Shown here piece after piece: positions 10,073 through 22,153 of a stretch of 64,000 nt of DNA. Made by a program: the position numbers and the translations under genes. The stretch comes from Smallanthus sonchifolius (Eukaryota; Streptophyta; Magnoliopsida; Asterales; Asteraceae): the NCBI GenBank assembly GCA_023525975.1, contig CM042032.1, positions 72,562,260 through 72,626,259 on the forward strand. The letters are read 5' to 3'. The notes below the pieces were generated by a model. That model was not told the DNA's origin. It searched no databases and saw nothing but the letters and a program-made list of their open reading frames with translations. Each line of letters begins with the position of its first letter. Within the stretch, counting starts at the first letter, position 1.

Positions 10073-11615
10073 TGTTTTAATGAACGACTGTTTAATAAAT
10101 GGGGTTCGGAAAATAAAGAAATAAAAAGATCGGGAGACTATTTGAGACGTAACGCGAAAGAAGGAAAAAGTGAGGGGAGGGTGCTACAAACCCTAGCCGC
10201 CACCACCCCTCCTCTTCATTCCACCATTTCCTTGGTTTCTAGAGAGAGAAAGTCGGTTTTACCTCAAACGAGCTCCAAAGATCGTTGGCATTCATCTCGG
10301 GACTACAAGGCAAGAAGAATCGGACATCAACAGGTAATATTTCGTCCTAAATATGAGTTTTTGTTCAAAGTGAGTTTTAATGGATTTTACACAAAAAGCA
10401 CGGGTTTTTACGTGTTAAACGTGAAATAAACCTTACATCTAGAGTCACAAGAGTAAAATTAACAAACGTTTTGGATGTAAAAAGTTATAACCTTGGTCGT
10501 TTGTGAGATCAACCTCCATTTGCATGAAAAACTAGGGATTCTGCCGAGGAAGGCGATCAAGCGAAACTACCAGACGAAACTAACAGGAAAGCGAAACTAA
10601 CCTAGTTTCGCTGAGACCCAGTTTCGCTGAAAACCAGTTTCGCTTAGACCCAGTCTCGCTGACAGTGATAGATGCCATGTTATGTGCTTATATCATAATA
10701 TATGATATTTGTCTATATTATGTGTTGTGTGAAATGATTATGTGTTATATTATAGTTGCATAGTATAGTAAAGTAGAAAGCCTTGCAAGTACAACTAAAG
10801 TAGAAGTCTTACCCCGAGGTGTGAGCAAACAAAAGTCTTACCCCGAGGTGTAAGTAGGAAAAGAAGTCTCACCCTGAGGTGTGAGCAAACAAAGTCTTAC
10901 CCTGAGGTGTAAGTGAGAAAATAAGTCTCACCCTGAGGTGTGAGCAAACAAAGTCTTACCCTGAGGTGTAAGCGAGAAAAGAAGTCTCACCCTGAGGTGT
11001 GAGCAAACAAAGTCTTACCTAAGGTTTGTCTTTGGACAATTGTTCGTTATGTGCTATGATAGTATAGTTGCATGTGAAAATCACTTGTTATTTACAAGTG
11101 AAAGAAAGTATAACAGAAGTAAAGAAGGATACCTTAATTGGTTTCCTTAAACAGAGTTTTAACAAATGATAGTAACGAAATGATTTCATAAATTGTGATG
11201 TTATAAAGTTTTAAAGTACAGAGAAAGTTTTGTTAAAACATAACAAAAAGAAAGTTTATCTTATTTTTATAAAATTAAGCTACCTTAATGACAAACAAAG
11301 TTACAGCTATAAAGTAAAGATAGAACTCACCAACGTTAGCTGATTTTTAGTATGCATGTCAGATAAATGAAAGGTAGATCAAAGGAGCTATGAGGGCTCG
11401 TTAGCATGGATCGTTGGGCTGCCTCATTGAAGACTGACATTTTCTATTATGATAGTTATCTTGAATAATGTTTTATTTAGGTTTTAGTTCATTGTGGATT
11501 TTGAATGTTTTGAACGAGACTTCCGCTATAATAATTATTCTGATTTCAGTTTAAGAACAATGTTTACATGTTTGTGTCAACTATGAGATGTACCTGGTTT
11601 TGGGTCCTTTTAAGT
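10073..11615 (+). repeat. Ty3/gypsy 5' LTR, family A
   Basis: LTR followed directly by a primer-binding site at 11616-11628. The start is set by alignment to the related LTR at 29431, which begins TGTAACATCCCG; here it has decayed to TGTTTTAATG. Near 10190-10330 is the CCCTAGCCGCC...tctagagagagaaag stretch shared with the LTRs at 18988-21025 and 29431. The 3' part shares gatgtacc(t)ggttt(t)gggtcc with the LTR at 18988. A tandem repeat lies at 10804-11019. Start uncertain by tens of bases. Confidence 0.6.
10804..11019 (+). repeat. ~59-bp tandem repeat in the LTR
   Basis: Nearly four units of about 59 bp. Each is made of two similar halves that differ in agtctcaccctgaggtgtga versus agtcttaccctgaggtgtaa. 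Confidence 0.85.
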
Positions 11616-11628
11616 TGGTATCAGAGCC
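11616..11628 (+). other. Primer-binding site, initiator Met tRNA
   Basis: TGGTATCAGAGCC immediately after the family A LTR. Confidence 0.85.
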
Positions 11629-11658
11629 ATAATTTGAGAGATTCGGACATTTGCGATA

Positions 11659-11844
11659 ATGTTTGAACTTAAACTGAGAATTGTACAAGGAAAGGAAGGT
11701 CAGGGAAAGAAGGACAGGAAAGAAGAAAGTGACAAGGATACTGAAGTCACCGACAGTGACGATTCTGACTTTGAGGAGTCAACTCGAGGCTGCAATTACA
11801 AATCTTTTCGGGTGTGTGACCCGCTAAAGTTTGATGGAAGGAAA
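11659..11844 (+). pseudogene. Ty3/gypsy gag N-terminus, interrupted
   Basis: Starts at an ATG 31 bp after the primer-binding site. The first 45 residues are highly charged (KDRKEESDKDTE...DSDDSDFEES). Then CNYKSFRVCDPLKFDGRK resembles the start of the Ty3 gag domain. The frame is cut at 11845 by a hairpin MITE, and no gag continues on the far side, so only the N-terminus survives. Confidence 0.6.
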
Positions 11845-11991
11845 TGTGTAAAAAGTACATGTTTAGGCATGGTGTTCATTAATTTTAAGGCATGGTGTTT
11901 TTTAACTTTTAAATATGTTTACAAAAATAAACACATGGACATCATGCCTAAAATTAATAAACATTATGCCTAAACATGTACTTTTTACACA
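11845..11991. mobile_element. Hairpin MITE, 147 bp
   Basis: An almost complete palindrome: tgtgtaaaaagtacatgttt at 11845 is matched in reverse at 11972-11991, and the arms stay similar for about 50 bp. Inserted in the gag fragment; the superfamily is not clear. Confidence 0.75.
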
Positions 11992-12365
11992 CACACACAG
12001 AATGAAAACCCAATTGAGTTGAAAAAACCCACGAAATCCTTTGAAAAAAATTAGAATTTTTTTTTTAAAATTGGGATTGATTATTTATATAAAAAAATGC
12101 TTGGTCGCAAAAAAAAGTAAAAAAACGCCGAAGGAAAAAAAAATAAAAAAAATATGTTTTTTCGTGCTTATATAAGCAATACGTCACTTTTTACATATGT
12201 AAGTTTTTAAAAAACATTTTTTTAAAAAACCTCTCGGCGCTTTTTGGTTTTTTTTACCAAAAGTGATTAAATTAGATATAAAAATCTATCCCCAAAATCA
12301 AAAAATAATTTTATGTATTTTTTAAAATATTACATATGTAAGTCAGAGTTTTTATTATAACCGCC

Positions 12366-12417
<52 letters not shown>

Positions 12418-12653
12418 GAAGAAGGTTTAAATACAAAGGAGGATTAACATGCAGGTATGAAGGATTATGAGTTGTTGATTTAGTGAATCAAAAGTTGAGA
12501 TGAATGGGGGGTGCCACGTCATCAATTATAATAGACTACAATTGTTGATATTTTTCAAATTCACTCTTTTTTTTAATGTTGATAAGTTTTTTTATCCCTA
12601 CTTATTCAAGTAAGTAACAAGTTTCGATGACGAAACCTTTGCAGGGGGTAGTT
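11992..12653 (+). other. Degraded retroelement internal DNA
   Basis: Mostly A/T-rich. A (TA)n(GA)n microsatellite lies at about 12370-12416. At 12618-12652 sits the typical end of a Ty3 internal region: gtttcgatgacgaaacct, then the polypurine tract gcagggggtag just before the LTR at 12654. No pol domains are recognisable. Confidence 0.55.
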
Positions 12654-15639
12654 TGTAACACCCTAATTTTTAAGGAAATATAAGTGGAGGGACTAAAGTT
12701 GTCATTTGATAAAACCCTAGGAGGTTAAAAGACATTATATTAAAGTATAAGGGTTAAAGTGCTATTGAATCAAAGTTCAGGGACTAAAAGTGAAAATTTA
12801 TGAAAGTAGACAGATGTCGGTCGACATCTGTAGAGATATCGGTCCGTTATGTAGAGCGGAAGGTAGCATTCAGGAGGTGACACGTGTCGAGTGACTAATC
12901 GTTGAAGACTGACACGTGGAGGATCGATATCGGACCAATATGGAGTCCGTTGCGGTCCGCTAGCCGCAATCTATTCCTTGCGGACCGACATGAGGAGTAT
13001 AACAGTCCGTTATGTGCCCATTAAGCAAATTACACCGCCATACTTGGATAGCGGACCGACATGTATATAGATAGTGGTCCGCTATGGACCTGACGAGCAA
13101 CCTATAAATAGTTGGACCTGTGAGTCGATTTTAGAGCATTCACACAGTCCCAACACACTTAGGCCCCGTTTGGTTCGTGGAATTTGACGAAATTGGAATT
13201 GGAATTGAAAATTTTTCCATCCGAATTTGTGTTTGGTTGGTCAATGAAGGAATTGGAAAACATTCCACCAAATTCCTTTGATTGATGGAATTCAACAATC
13301 CTTCCCTACATTGAAGGAATGTTTTAATCCAATGGAATTGTAACCAAAGACCAAAATGCCCCATTTGTTCTTTTATTTCAGGAGACCAAAATCACAAATA
13401 ATGAAAGATGATTCAGATGAACCACTCATGAACAGAAATACAGAAGTCAAACATTGATGAAAACCAAAACAAAAATCAAACGAAGACCAAAAAATCACTA
13501 CTACAAATCCACAGACAAGAAATCAAAAAAATCAAACACATTGAATCGAGCTAGATTATAGATGAACCAAAAAACCATTATCGATGAACCAAAAGCTCCC
13601 ATTAAAACATTCCATTTGATTTTGACAACGAACCAGAAGTCATAATCGTCCTAGAAGCTTCGATTTTGCCCAAAAAAATTTCGAACGAAGAGCCATAATC
13701 GTTCCTAGAAGCTTAGATTCTGCCCTCAAAAAAGTCGAACGAGAAGCCATAATCGTCCCCGGAATTCTGCCAAAAAAAAGTCGAACAAAAGTAAGTCAAT
13801 TCTACCTTCAATTCGGCCCTCTATGAATGAACCAGAAGCTTCTCTTCGCAATGGAAATCGAAGTGGAGATTGAAGTCAAGTGGTTAAGGAAGAAAGGAGT
13901 TGCGATACAGTCTCTCGTGGAATAGGGTTGTGTGCAGGGTAAGGGGAAAATGGGGAGGGTAGTTGTGTAATTTATGTTTTTGTCCATTCCAAATCCTTTT
14001 ATACATATTTAAACCAATCATGTTAGAACTTTTTATTGGAATTAATTCAAATTCCTTTAAATTACAATTCCATTTTCAATTCTAATTACTTTAAATAAGA
14101 TTTCGCCAACCAAACGCCCCCTTAGAAACACACACTTAGCCTTGGTAAGCGTGCCCATAAGGCCCGGTTTGCATAGGGAAGTCCGGTTTCCAGATTTTCG
14201 GTCCTAATACGCAAGAGATAGTGCTGAGGTAAGGTTCCGACTAGTTCCTAATGACTTGGTTATTTTCACTAAGTTAGGAACTTATAATTAAGTAATGTTG
14301 TAAATGACTTAGGATCCTGATCCAAGTCGTTGTTCTAATTATATAAGCACGTAGAAATCATTTGAGAGAGAAGGAACCTAGAGGCGAGTTATATGAGGCC
14401 CTTTTTAATTATTTACTTTAAATGTTTTGGGCCGGTATGCATGCTAGAAAAATTTACATAAATGCTATATACCTTGATTGGATAGTATTCATGTTGCAAG
14501 AGGTTATGTATAAATGATGTCTAAATCTTAAACTAAGTAACGGAGTATTCATGAGATATTAAAGGAGTGTTGGGTAACCATCCGACCGGTATGTAGTAAT
14601 CTGGCAAACATAATGTTCTGTCTAAGGAAAGAATGGTGTATAAATCCCTCCTGGACCCGTCATTCTTTTCTGGGAACATCTCTGTTGGAGGTACTACTCT
14701 GGAAAGATAACCACCTTACTTTCTTTGATATAATATGAAGAAACCTTTACCAGAATTTAAGATAAAGACAGATTTTGAAAGAAAAGGGAAAGAGATGTAA
14801 AGAAAGAGACGAACACTTGCCTTTTTGGCACGAGTTCATAAAGTACAGATTTTTAGAAAGAAAATGGTTATGACACGTAAAACGTTTTAGAACGTATCAT
14901 GGTGTCCAAATAAGTAATGGTAGAGAAGCCAGAGTTTTACCTTGACCTACAGAAGTCTTGACAATTATTGTCTTGACAAAGAGTAAAGAGAAAGAGATAG
15001 AGTTATGACATGTTTTGCCATATCAAATATTTAGACCATAAAGGTCTGTAAAGGAAGAAAAGATTTTGCCACGTCTGTCCAAATGCCACATAATATCTTG
15101 CAAATTAGACATAGAGAAGTATTGCATTCCTTTGTGGAACGTAGTATAGACACCTTGTGCAAGGGTATGTATAAGTGGTGACGACCGCTTGGGGGTTAAC
15201 GTGACCTCAGAAATACAAGTGTGCAAGTATAAAGTATTATGATTGGGCAAGAAGTTAATGTGATGTTTTAATACGTGTCATACAAATCAATTTATGAACG
15301 AGACAGAGGTCAAAGACATTTTGACTAAAACTTAGAACTCACCAGCGTAAAGCTGACAAATGTTTAAACATGTGTATCAGGAAAAGATGTAGCCTCCTGC
15401 AGTAGAGGCAAGGGACAAGAATAGAGGCATCGTGCGAGCTATCTGACATCCTCTGATGAGCTGGCATTAGAATAGTTATATTGTACTATTTTCTTTAGAA
15501 TGTACATTAAGACAAATTTTATGATATAAAATAGTATTTTAAAGTCTTTCACTGTGTATGATCTCTGTTTTACTATATGTTCATGAGTAAATCTGATAAG
15601 TGGCCAACATCTCGGGTGAACCGTGATGTGGGTGTCACA
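12654..15639 (+). repeat. Ty3/gypsy 3' LTR, family D
   Basis: Begins TGTAACACCCTAATTTTTAA right after a polypurine tract and probably ends gtgggtgtcaca near 15639, so about 2.0 kb without the nested MITE. It has a TATA box (cctataaatag, about 13101) and repeats of cggtccgttatg type at 12830-13090. It differs in sequence from families A-C. No partner LTR in the window. Confidence 0.65.
13162..14121. mobile_element. PIF/Harbinger-type non-autonomous element
   Basis: A 960-bp element with ends ggccccgtttggttcgtgga and (reversed) gggggcgtttggttggcgaa. It is flanked by TTA at 13159-13161 and 14122-14124, the Harbinger/Tourist target site. No transposase. Nested in the family D LTR, close after its TATA box. 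Confidence 0.82.
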
Positions 15640-15827
15640 CATATGAATCATCAAGATACATCATATATATTTCATATTTGCAATCTTTTAGGTTGTCTAT
15701 ATATTCTTTAAATTGCTTTATAACATCACATTACTAAATAAGATTAAATTACAACGAAGTTGAATAGTTGTAGTTCCACTCAATTGCGTCCACGTCATGC
15801 TTAATGTTTTTTTTCGTTTTCACCTAC
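15640..15827. other. Short intergenic stretch
   Basis: AT-rich, nothing recognised. Confidence 0.3.
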
Positions 15828-16234
15828 TCTATTATATATAATATACGCTTTTAATCCGTTTAATTTTCTATTAATTTTGTTTTTCTTTATTAACTTTCGT
15901 TCATTAACCTTTTTCAAAGAACGGTATGCACGGCTGTTTTTATTTTTTATTTTTGTCAACCTTCCGATATAAATTTATTTGAAAACATAATTTTATTCAG
16001 AATATAGTTTCTTTTGGTACCGTTGTGGTATTGTGACGAACCGAACCTATTATGCATTTTTTTGTCAACGTTCCGATATACCTTTATTTGAAAATGGATT
16101 TTTATTCAGAATCAAGTTTTTTTTAATCGTAGCGTATATCGATTGTCGTTACTGTTGTGGTGCAATAACAAACCGAACCTATTAAGCGAGTTAGGCGACC
16201 TGATACCCGTCGCGAAACGCGGGTATTCAACTAG
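15828..16234 (+). mobile_element. Short Helitron, probable
   Basis: The 3' end is typical: a hairpin-forming cccgtcgcgaaacgcgggt, then attcaa and CTAG (16231-16234), followed by T. A likely 5' end is TCTATTATATATAATATACG at 15828, although it is preceded by C and not the usual A. The interior repeats caacgttccgatatac...ttattcagaat twice. About 407 bp, no genes. Confidence 0.55.
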
Positions 16235-17636
16235 TTAATTCTTTATAAGATGGATTTAAAGAAACAAGATGGCCTCGTATTTATCATGTTAATTACCATA
16301 TTTATGGTAGGTTAAATATGGTGCACCATGCATGGTCCATAGGGGTCACTTCTAAAAGCACCAGCCACTTATGCTTCCGGCCAACTTTTTAATGAGTCAT
16401 CTTTTTCAAACCACACACTAGCAAAGGCATACCTCTTTGATCAGGTGCTTCCCCCTTTATCTCTTTACCTTAGCAAAGAAGGAATTCTATTTTTAAAAGC
16501 ATTTTTAGCTCATCACGTGTACACATCTAATTTGCAAAAGCATTCAAAAAAGATAGTTTTATTTTGGTTCAATTGATTGAATGTGCTTTATCTATCAGTA
16601 TAGTGGTAATTTCAGATGTTAATGTTGTCTTTTGTATAAAAAAAAGATTATGGGAGGTTCTTTTTTGAAATAAAAAGGAACTCAATGGTCATTATAATTT
16701 ATATAATTTTATAAACATCAAAGATCCTATAGGGGTTTTTTTTTATTTGCGGAACTAGAGTAGGTTTACAAGGTTCATTAATTATTAATATGGGTATCTA
16801 ATGTTGTCATTTTCTTTTAGTTTAAAATTCAAAGTATTATTGGAATATTTTCAATACTACGTACAAAACTGAGTATTTGCAGCAGCCATTTCAATGGCAA
16901 ATTAGTCGAAAAGAACCATTTTCGACTGAAAATGGTTGCCACGAAAACCAACATGGCTAAAAACTTAGCGACCAATTTGCGACCGGGATTTAACTTTTGT
17001 TTAAATTATTTATATTTGTTTACTTTTATCATTCTGCAATCAGAGTTTACTTTTAATATTATTTTCTCATTTTTCATAATTAGATTGGAATTCAATTTCA
17101 GTTGTAGTTTTTTTACTTTTTCTTTCTTCTCATTTTTCGTTACTCTCTGACGATCCAAAATTCATTTTCTAACTTTAATTTGTACATTTTTTTTATAATC
17201 TTGTTGGCCTCCGAAACTTAATATAATTTAGTTATTATTTATCTATTTATTTATTTTTCCCACTTGTGACAAAAAAAGAGGGTCCAGGTAGGGCCAGTGA
17301 GTTTTCTCACCTATAGTGAGTTTCCTCCTGAGGGAGGTGGAGATTATCGGGTGGGTCAGTGGCCTGTCAGTGATCCAAATTAGCGTTCAAAAAAAAGTCT
17401 CCATGTGATTTCATATTAATAAAATACCAATTTTGTTTAAGTTACATGTTGTTTTGCATCTAACTCACGACCTTGAAGAACGTGTTTATATAGTTTTGCA
17501 TCTAAATCACGACAATTAATAAATGGTGGTATCGATCTTTATGGCAACTGTTGCATGTTTTGGAAACATGGTTAACACCGCTCTGATGGCAATGTCTTAA
17601 TTATTTGAAGATCTAAACGGTTTCTTTATCGGATAA
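16235..17636. other. Intergenic, no gene recognised
   Basis: AT-rich. 16880-17000 has short inverted motifs around ttcgactgaaaatggttgcc that look like transposon subterminal sequence. 17280-17400 has gggtccaggtagggccagtg-type unique sequence. The long T-rich frames here have no domain content. Confidence 0.4.
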
Positions 17637-18086
17637 CTAGCTTAGAACCCGTGTCTACACACGGAGTGAAAAATATCTATAAATAAAATACTTAAATATT
17701 TATGTATTATATATATATATATATATATTTTACAGATATAAAAATGTATTGCATATACTAATGATAGATAACAAAATTCAAAATATGTAAAAATTCATAT
17801 ATAATTGGGTTTCGAAAATACGTTAATTACTAAAATGTAATTTGACTTTCATTTATTATTTGATTGAAAATAAAAGTTACATAATTAGATTTTAAATTTT
17901 CTTATAATAAGGGATAATTTAAAATAAATATGTTTTATTAGTATAATTAATATTTTCTTTAAAATATATTATTATTAAAAGATAGAGGTGTATTTAATAA
18001 AAGAGAGATACGAGAAAAAAATAATGAGAATGAATATGGAGACGACATGTGGCATAAAAAAATCTTTATTTATTACATAGTATAGA
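17637..18086 (-). mobile_element. Short Helitron (450 bp)
   Basis: On the minus strand it starts TCTATACTATGTAATAAATA, with host A before it. It ends in a hairpin ccgtgtgtagacacgg, then gttctaag, then CTAG, with host T after. Both termini and the A/T insertion site fit a Helitron. No coding content. Confidence 0.8.
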
Positions 18087-18360
18087 TTAAGTATAATAAT
18101 ATAAATAACCAAATAGGATAATTGTATATGTACATAGGTGAGTTTTATTATAATAATGAAATAATTATGAATTAATTTATTAACCTTTTAACCTGTGGAT
18201 GAAGGATGATCATAATAATGTAATATAGATTATTTGATCTCAAAATCAATGGTTATAAATAAAAGTGACATAAATTGAAGAATCGCATTTCAGGGAAGAG
18301 TTCACGTTCTAAGCTTTTTCCTTCTTGGTTTAGTTTACACTCATTACTTTTTATTTAAAA

Positions 18361-18987
18361 CCTATATGTATACCCGTGAGTTCTGACGGGTATTGATGTG
18401 ATGGAAAATTTGTAAAGTATGGTTTTGAATAAAATTTACGTTAAAAAGGTAGATAAAAATAAACACGTATATTTGAAATTTTATAAAATTAGAAGAGAAA
18501 ACGGCGAACGAAACCGTAGAATAACTTTGATGACTTACCGCGCAGTTTTGAATAAAATTTACATAGAAAGGTAAAACAAATAAGCAAATCAAACGGTTTT
18601 GAATAAAATTTACATCGAAACGTTGATAAAAATAAGCACGTCGCAAAGGCATATTCGAAAATTTATAAAAAAAATCATATTTTAGAAGTAAAAAAATAAA
18701 AACTTGAATGAGCTTTAGCTTGTACATTTGTTCTTCGATAATTTGTACAATATTATTCTCAACTCGATTTTCAAAAAATTCATGTCGAAACATTTATAAA
18801 AATAAGCATGTAGCAACAGCAAATCCGGAATTTTATAGAACATTATATTTTAAGAGGAAAACAAAAAAAACTGTAAAAAAACGAAACCTTAAAATAGCTT
18901 TGATGGCTTGGACGTGTGTGCTCCGATAACTTGTACATTATTATTTGAATAAAATTTACATCGATAAAAATAGACATGTCGCATGAA
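18361..18987 (-). repeat. Helitron-like repeat block
   Basis: Four or five diverged copies of a unit containing gaataaaatttacatcga and a(t)aaaaataagcacgtcgca, at about 18426, 18550, 18599, 18770 and 18943. A hairpin tacccgtgagttctgacgggta lies at the left edge (about 18371), like a Helitron 3' hairpin, but no clean CTRR end. The right side is cut by the LTR starting at 18988. Related sequence recurs near 45640-45740. The frames running through it are not genes. Confidence 0.45.
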
Positions 18988-21025
18988 AGGACCTAAACCG
19001 GGTACCTCTCATATTTAGCACAAACAACATAAACATAGTTCTTAAACCTCAAATAAATATTAAAACCAAACATCGGATGTCTACTACAAATTCTGAGTTA
19101 ATTAAAACTTTAAACATTCATTGTATAAAATATAAACTATATCATGGGGATATCAATCTTCTGTCGGCAACAGCCACCCAGCCATCCATCTACAAGCTCT
19201 CGAGGCTTCATATCTTTCTTTTCTCGCTATTACCTAATGTGCATACTAAAAGTCAGCTAACGCCGGTAAGTTCAAGTTTTTGAAACATCAAGTACAAAAC
19301 TTTTTTTTCTCATGTTAATCGTATAAAACTCATTTAATGAAAAACATTCTTTATACTACTAATTAAATAAATCACAATACAACATGTAAGTTAATACTTA
19401 GTTATTTTGTGCTCTGTTCTATTAAGTCATACATTATTAGTCTACAGTCTGTTTTTTTCTCTGTTTTCCCAAAAGGAACTTCTACTATGTCTATAAAGGA
19501 CTTCCGTCTATGTCCACAAAGGACTTCTGTTTGTAGGTATTGTTCCCAGGCTCGACGTCCATGGGACGATATCCACTTTTTTGTGCCCACAAAGGACTTC
19601 TGTTCTCAGATGACCGTGGTCACCAGAGTAACCGTTGTTACTCTTCTAAACCAGTTGTACAACATCACCCGTTACAGTGCCCTGCCGAGCACTATCTCGG
19701 TTATTCATATGGAAGGCATACAAATAATGCCATGACACTGCCATAAGCTTCGAGCACTAGTCTCTAGGACTACACTACTATCTCAAGACTTTCTTCTGTG
19801 GTAACCATACTCTTACATATTAGACAATATATCTGACTTATCTCTTTCTTTCTGTTCGTTTATAAAATATAGTTAAATAAACATGTTCTCTATTCTTTCT
19901 GCTATTTATAAAACATTTAACTAATATAAATCTGTTCTTTGATCTTTCTATGGTTTTATAAAATGTTTAAGTAATATAAAATTATACTTTATACTTATTC
20001 TCTTGTTTATAAAACGTTTAGTTAAATAAACCGGTTCTTTGTTCTATTTCTATTTATAAAATGTTAGTTAAATAAACCATTTCTATGTTCTTTTTCTGTC
20101 AAGTTTTAGTAATAAAATATATTTATTACAAACGTCTAATTCTTAGTATGCATGCCACCCTAAAACACTAAGTAAAATAGGGAATCTTGACTAACCTGAC
20201 AAGCTAACTCAAAACGTGCTATCAATGGGTCGACTTGCGTCGTCTGAAATCTCGATCGACAGTCAATATGTTAGTTCTAAACTTTAATTTATGTTGAGCG
20301 AAACTAACAGTGAAACTATGATAACTTCGCTTTCTATTTCACAGCGAATTTAAGTCTTAAGCGAGACTAATATCTTAAGCGAGACTAATATCTTAGGCGA
20401 AACTAGATCTCAGGCGAATCAATGTCCAGTTTCGTTTCTAATTTCGCTTCATGAACAATTTTACGTCCAAACACTGTGTTTTTCATCCAAACATTGTGTT
20501 TTTCAATCGTGATGCTTTTTACGTCTAAACATTGTGTTTTTCAATCATGATGTTTTTCAATTTTACGTCTAGGTGGTAACTTTTTACGTCAAAACACTGT
20601 TTTTTCAATTGTGATGCTAGATCTAAAGTTCGTTTTGTGTTTCGAACGTAAAAATCAAACCTTTTTTTATATGAAAGCTTTAAAACCCAAAAATACTAAA
20701 AACTCAGATCTAGGGTATGTTCTTACCTGTTGGGGTCCGAATCTTCTTGTTACATGATCAGGAGATGAAGACTAGAAATCCAACGAGCTCGGTTGAAGCC
20801 AAATCCGTCTTTCTCTCTCTAGGATCTCTCTCTCTCTAGATTTTTGATGTTGCTAGATGGAAGTGAGGAGGGAGTGTGGGTCGGCTAGGCTTGTAGCCTC
20901 CCCCCTCCTTCCCAACTCGGCCCAAGGCCCATTTTCACGAGCCCAATTCTTTTATTTTATTTTCTTTATTCCGTATTGATCTGCTTTAATTATTTTTTCT
21001 TTGCTAATATTTTCGGGATGTTTCA
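18988..21025 (-). repeat. Ty3/gypsy LTR, family A/B, minus orientation
   Basis: On the minus strand it begins TGAAACATCCCGAAAATATT (21025 leftward) and ends near gtacccggtttaggtccttt (about 18988), matching the ends of the LTR at 10073-11615. Shared internal landmarks are ctagagagagaaagacgg near 20815 and arrays of gcgaaactaa / agtttcgct motifs at 20300-20450, seen also at 10570-10660. A tandem motif ccacaaaggacttct occurs four times at 19480-19600. No primer site or gag adjoins it, so it is a truncated element or solo LTR. Confidence 0.6.
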
Positions 21026-21106
21026 TCGCAACAATATTTTTGATATTTTATAAAATAACATATTTTAAAAGTTATAGAGAAAAAAAACAAACACAAATAT
21101 GCTTAA

Positions 21107-22148
21107 TGTCACGGGGTCATCTCTCGAGGCCCCGTGCAACCCAGGGCCCGCCAATCCGTCCCGCTTATGATAGGGTCTACTTGTTTCGTTCTTCCTTGGA
21201 CTCATCAGGCGAGCGGCAACAACTCGCGACCAGTGATGCGTTCAGTGTACCAACACACCTAGGCATGTTCACGTCGTCTATCCCACTTAGGCTGTCCCCG
21301 ATGAAGTCCGGACTGGCCAGCAAACCCAAGCGTTCATGTACAAACATAGCAAAACGATCTTCAAATATTTGGTCTGTGACACTCTCCCACCACCATTTCA
21401 TGCACGTCCTCGTGCATGCACGCAATCCCATACTTGCTTGCAGCCGAAGGACAATGCTTCACCCCTTATGATTGAGCATGATTCACTTTGGTAAGAAGGA
21501 CACCCGGTAGTTCAGCAACAGAGATCTTCGTCTGGATCGTTCAGATAAGTGCATCAAATTAATTTAAGTGGCGCTGATGTTCGCCTAGTTTCAGTATGGG
21601 GACCTGAAGGTTGTAGCAGACTTCATCTTCATTTTACGGTTCTGCTAGACCGTAGTTGTTGAACTTGATCATGACGGGCTTCAATGTTAACTAGACTAGG
21701 GCGGCGCTCATGATCCCATACTCGCGCGTACAAAGACCATCGCCGAAGCGCTTCCCATTTGGTCTTCTCCCACCACCATTGCATAATCATACTCGTCCGG
21801 TAAACGCACATTTGGGATAAGTCACGTTCCAAAGTATCCGAGGGTCGACCTGCTCTAATACCACTTTGTCGCAGGGTCATCTCTCCCCATGTGACGCCCT
21901 GGGTTGCCCCAGGGCCAACCAATCCGTCCCGCTTATGATAGGGTCTACTGGTTTCGTCTTGCCTTGGACTCATCAAGCGAGCGGCAACAACTCACGACCA
22001 GTGATGCATTCGGTATGCAAGACACCTAGGCATGTTCACGTCCTCTATCCCACTGAGGCCGTCCCCGATGAAGTCCTGACTAGCAAGCAAACCCAAGCGT
22101 TCAAGTACAAACATAGCAAAACGAACTTCAAATATTTGGTCCGTGACA
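21107..22148 (-). mobile_element. TRIM-type LTR retrotransposon (TRIM 2)
   Basis: Two direct repeats, 21107-21381 and 21867-22148, about 85-90% alike by eye, begin TGTC(A/G)C(A/G)GGGTCATCTC and end gt(c/t)ygtgaca. Left of the right copy, the minus strand reads TGGTATTAGAGCAGG, one base from the initiator-Met primer-binding site (about 21846-21863). Next to the left copy the minus strand has a purine tract ggtggtgggagag. TTAA flanks both sides (21103-21106, 22149-22152). The 485-bp interior lacks gag and pol. Confidence 0.8.
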
Positions 22149-22153
22149 TTAAG

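Noticed and set aside
10804..11019. Regular repeat that could be taken for a CRISPR array
   Set aside because: Spacers are themselves the half-units and not unique; this is a plant nuclear LTR tandem.
16932..17150. Small phenylalanine-rich open frame
   Set aside because: Low-complexity T-rich DNA without splice context or family similarity.
18362..18793. A 143-codon minus-strand frame with hydrophobic content
   Set aside because: It runs through diverged Helitron-like repeats; the FVNFIQN-like peptide repeats are simply the DNA repeats translated.
21001..21976. Open frames of 115 and 156 codons around the TRIM 2 LTR
   Set aside because: They cross LTR boundaries and repeat copies and have no recognisable domain.
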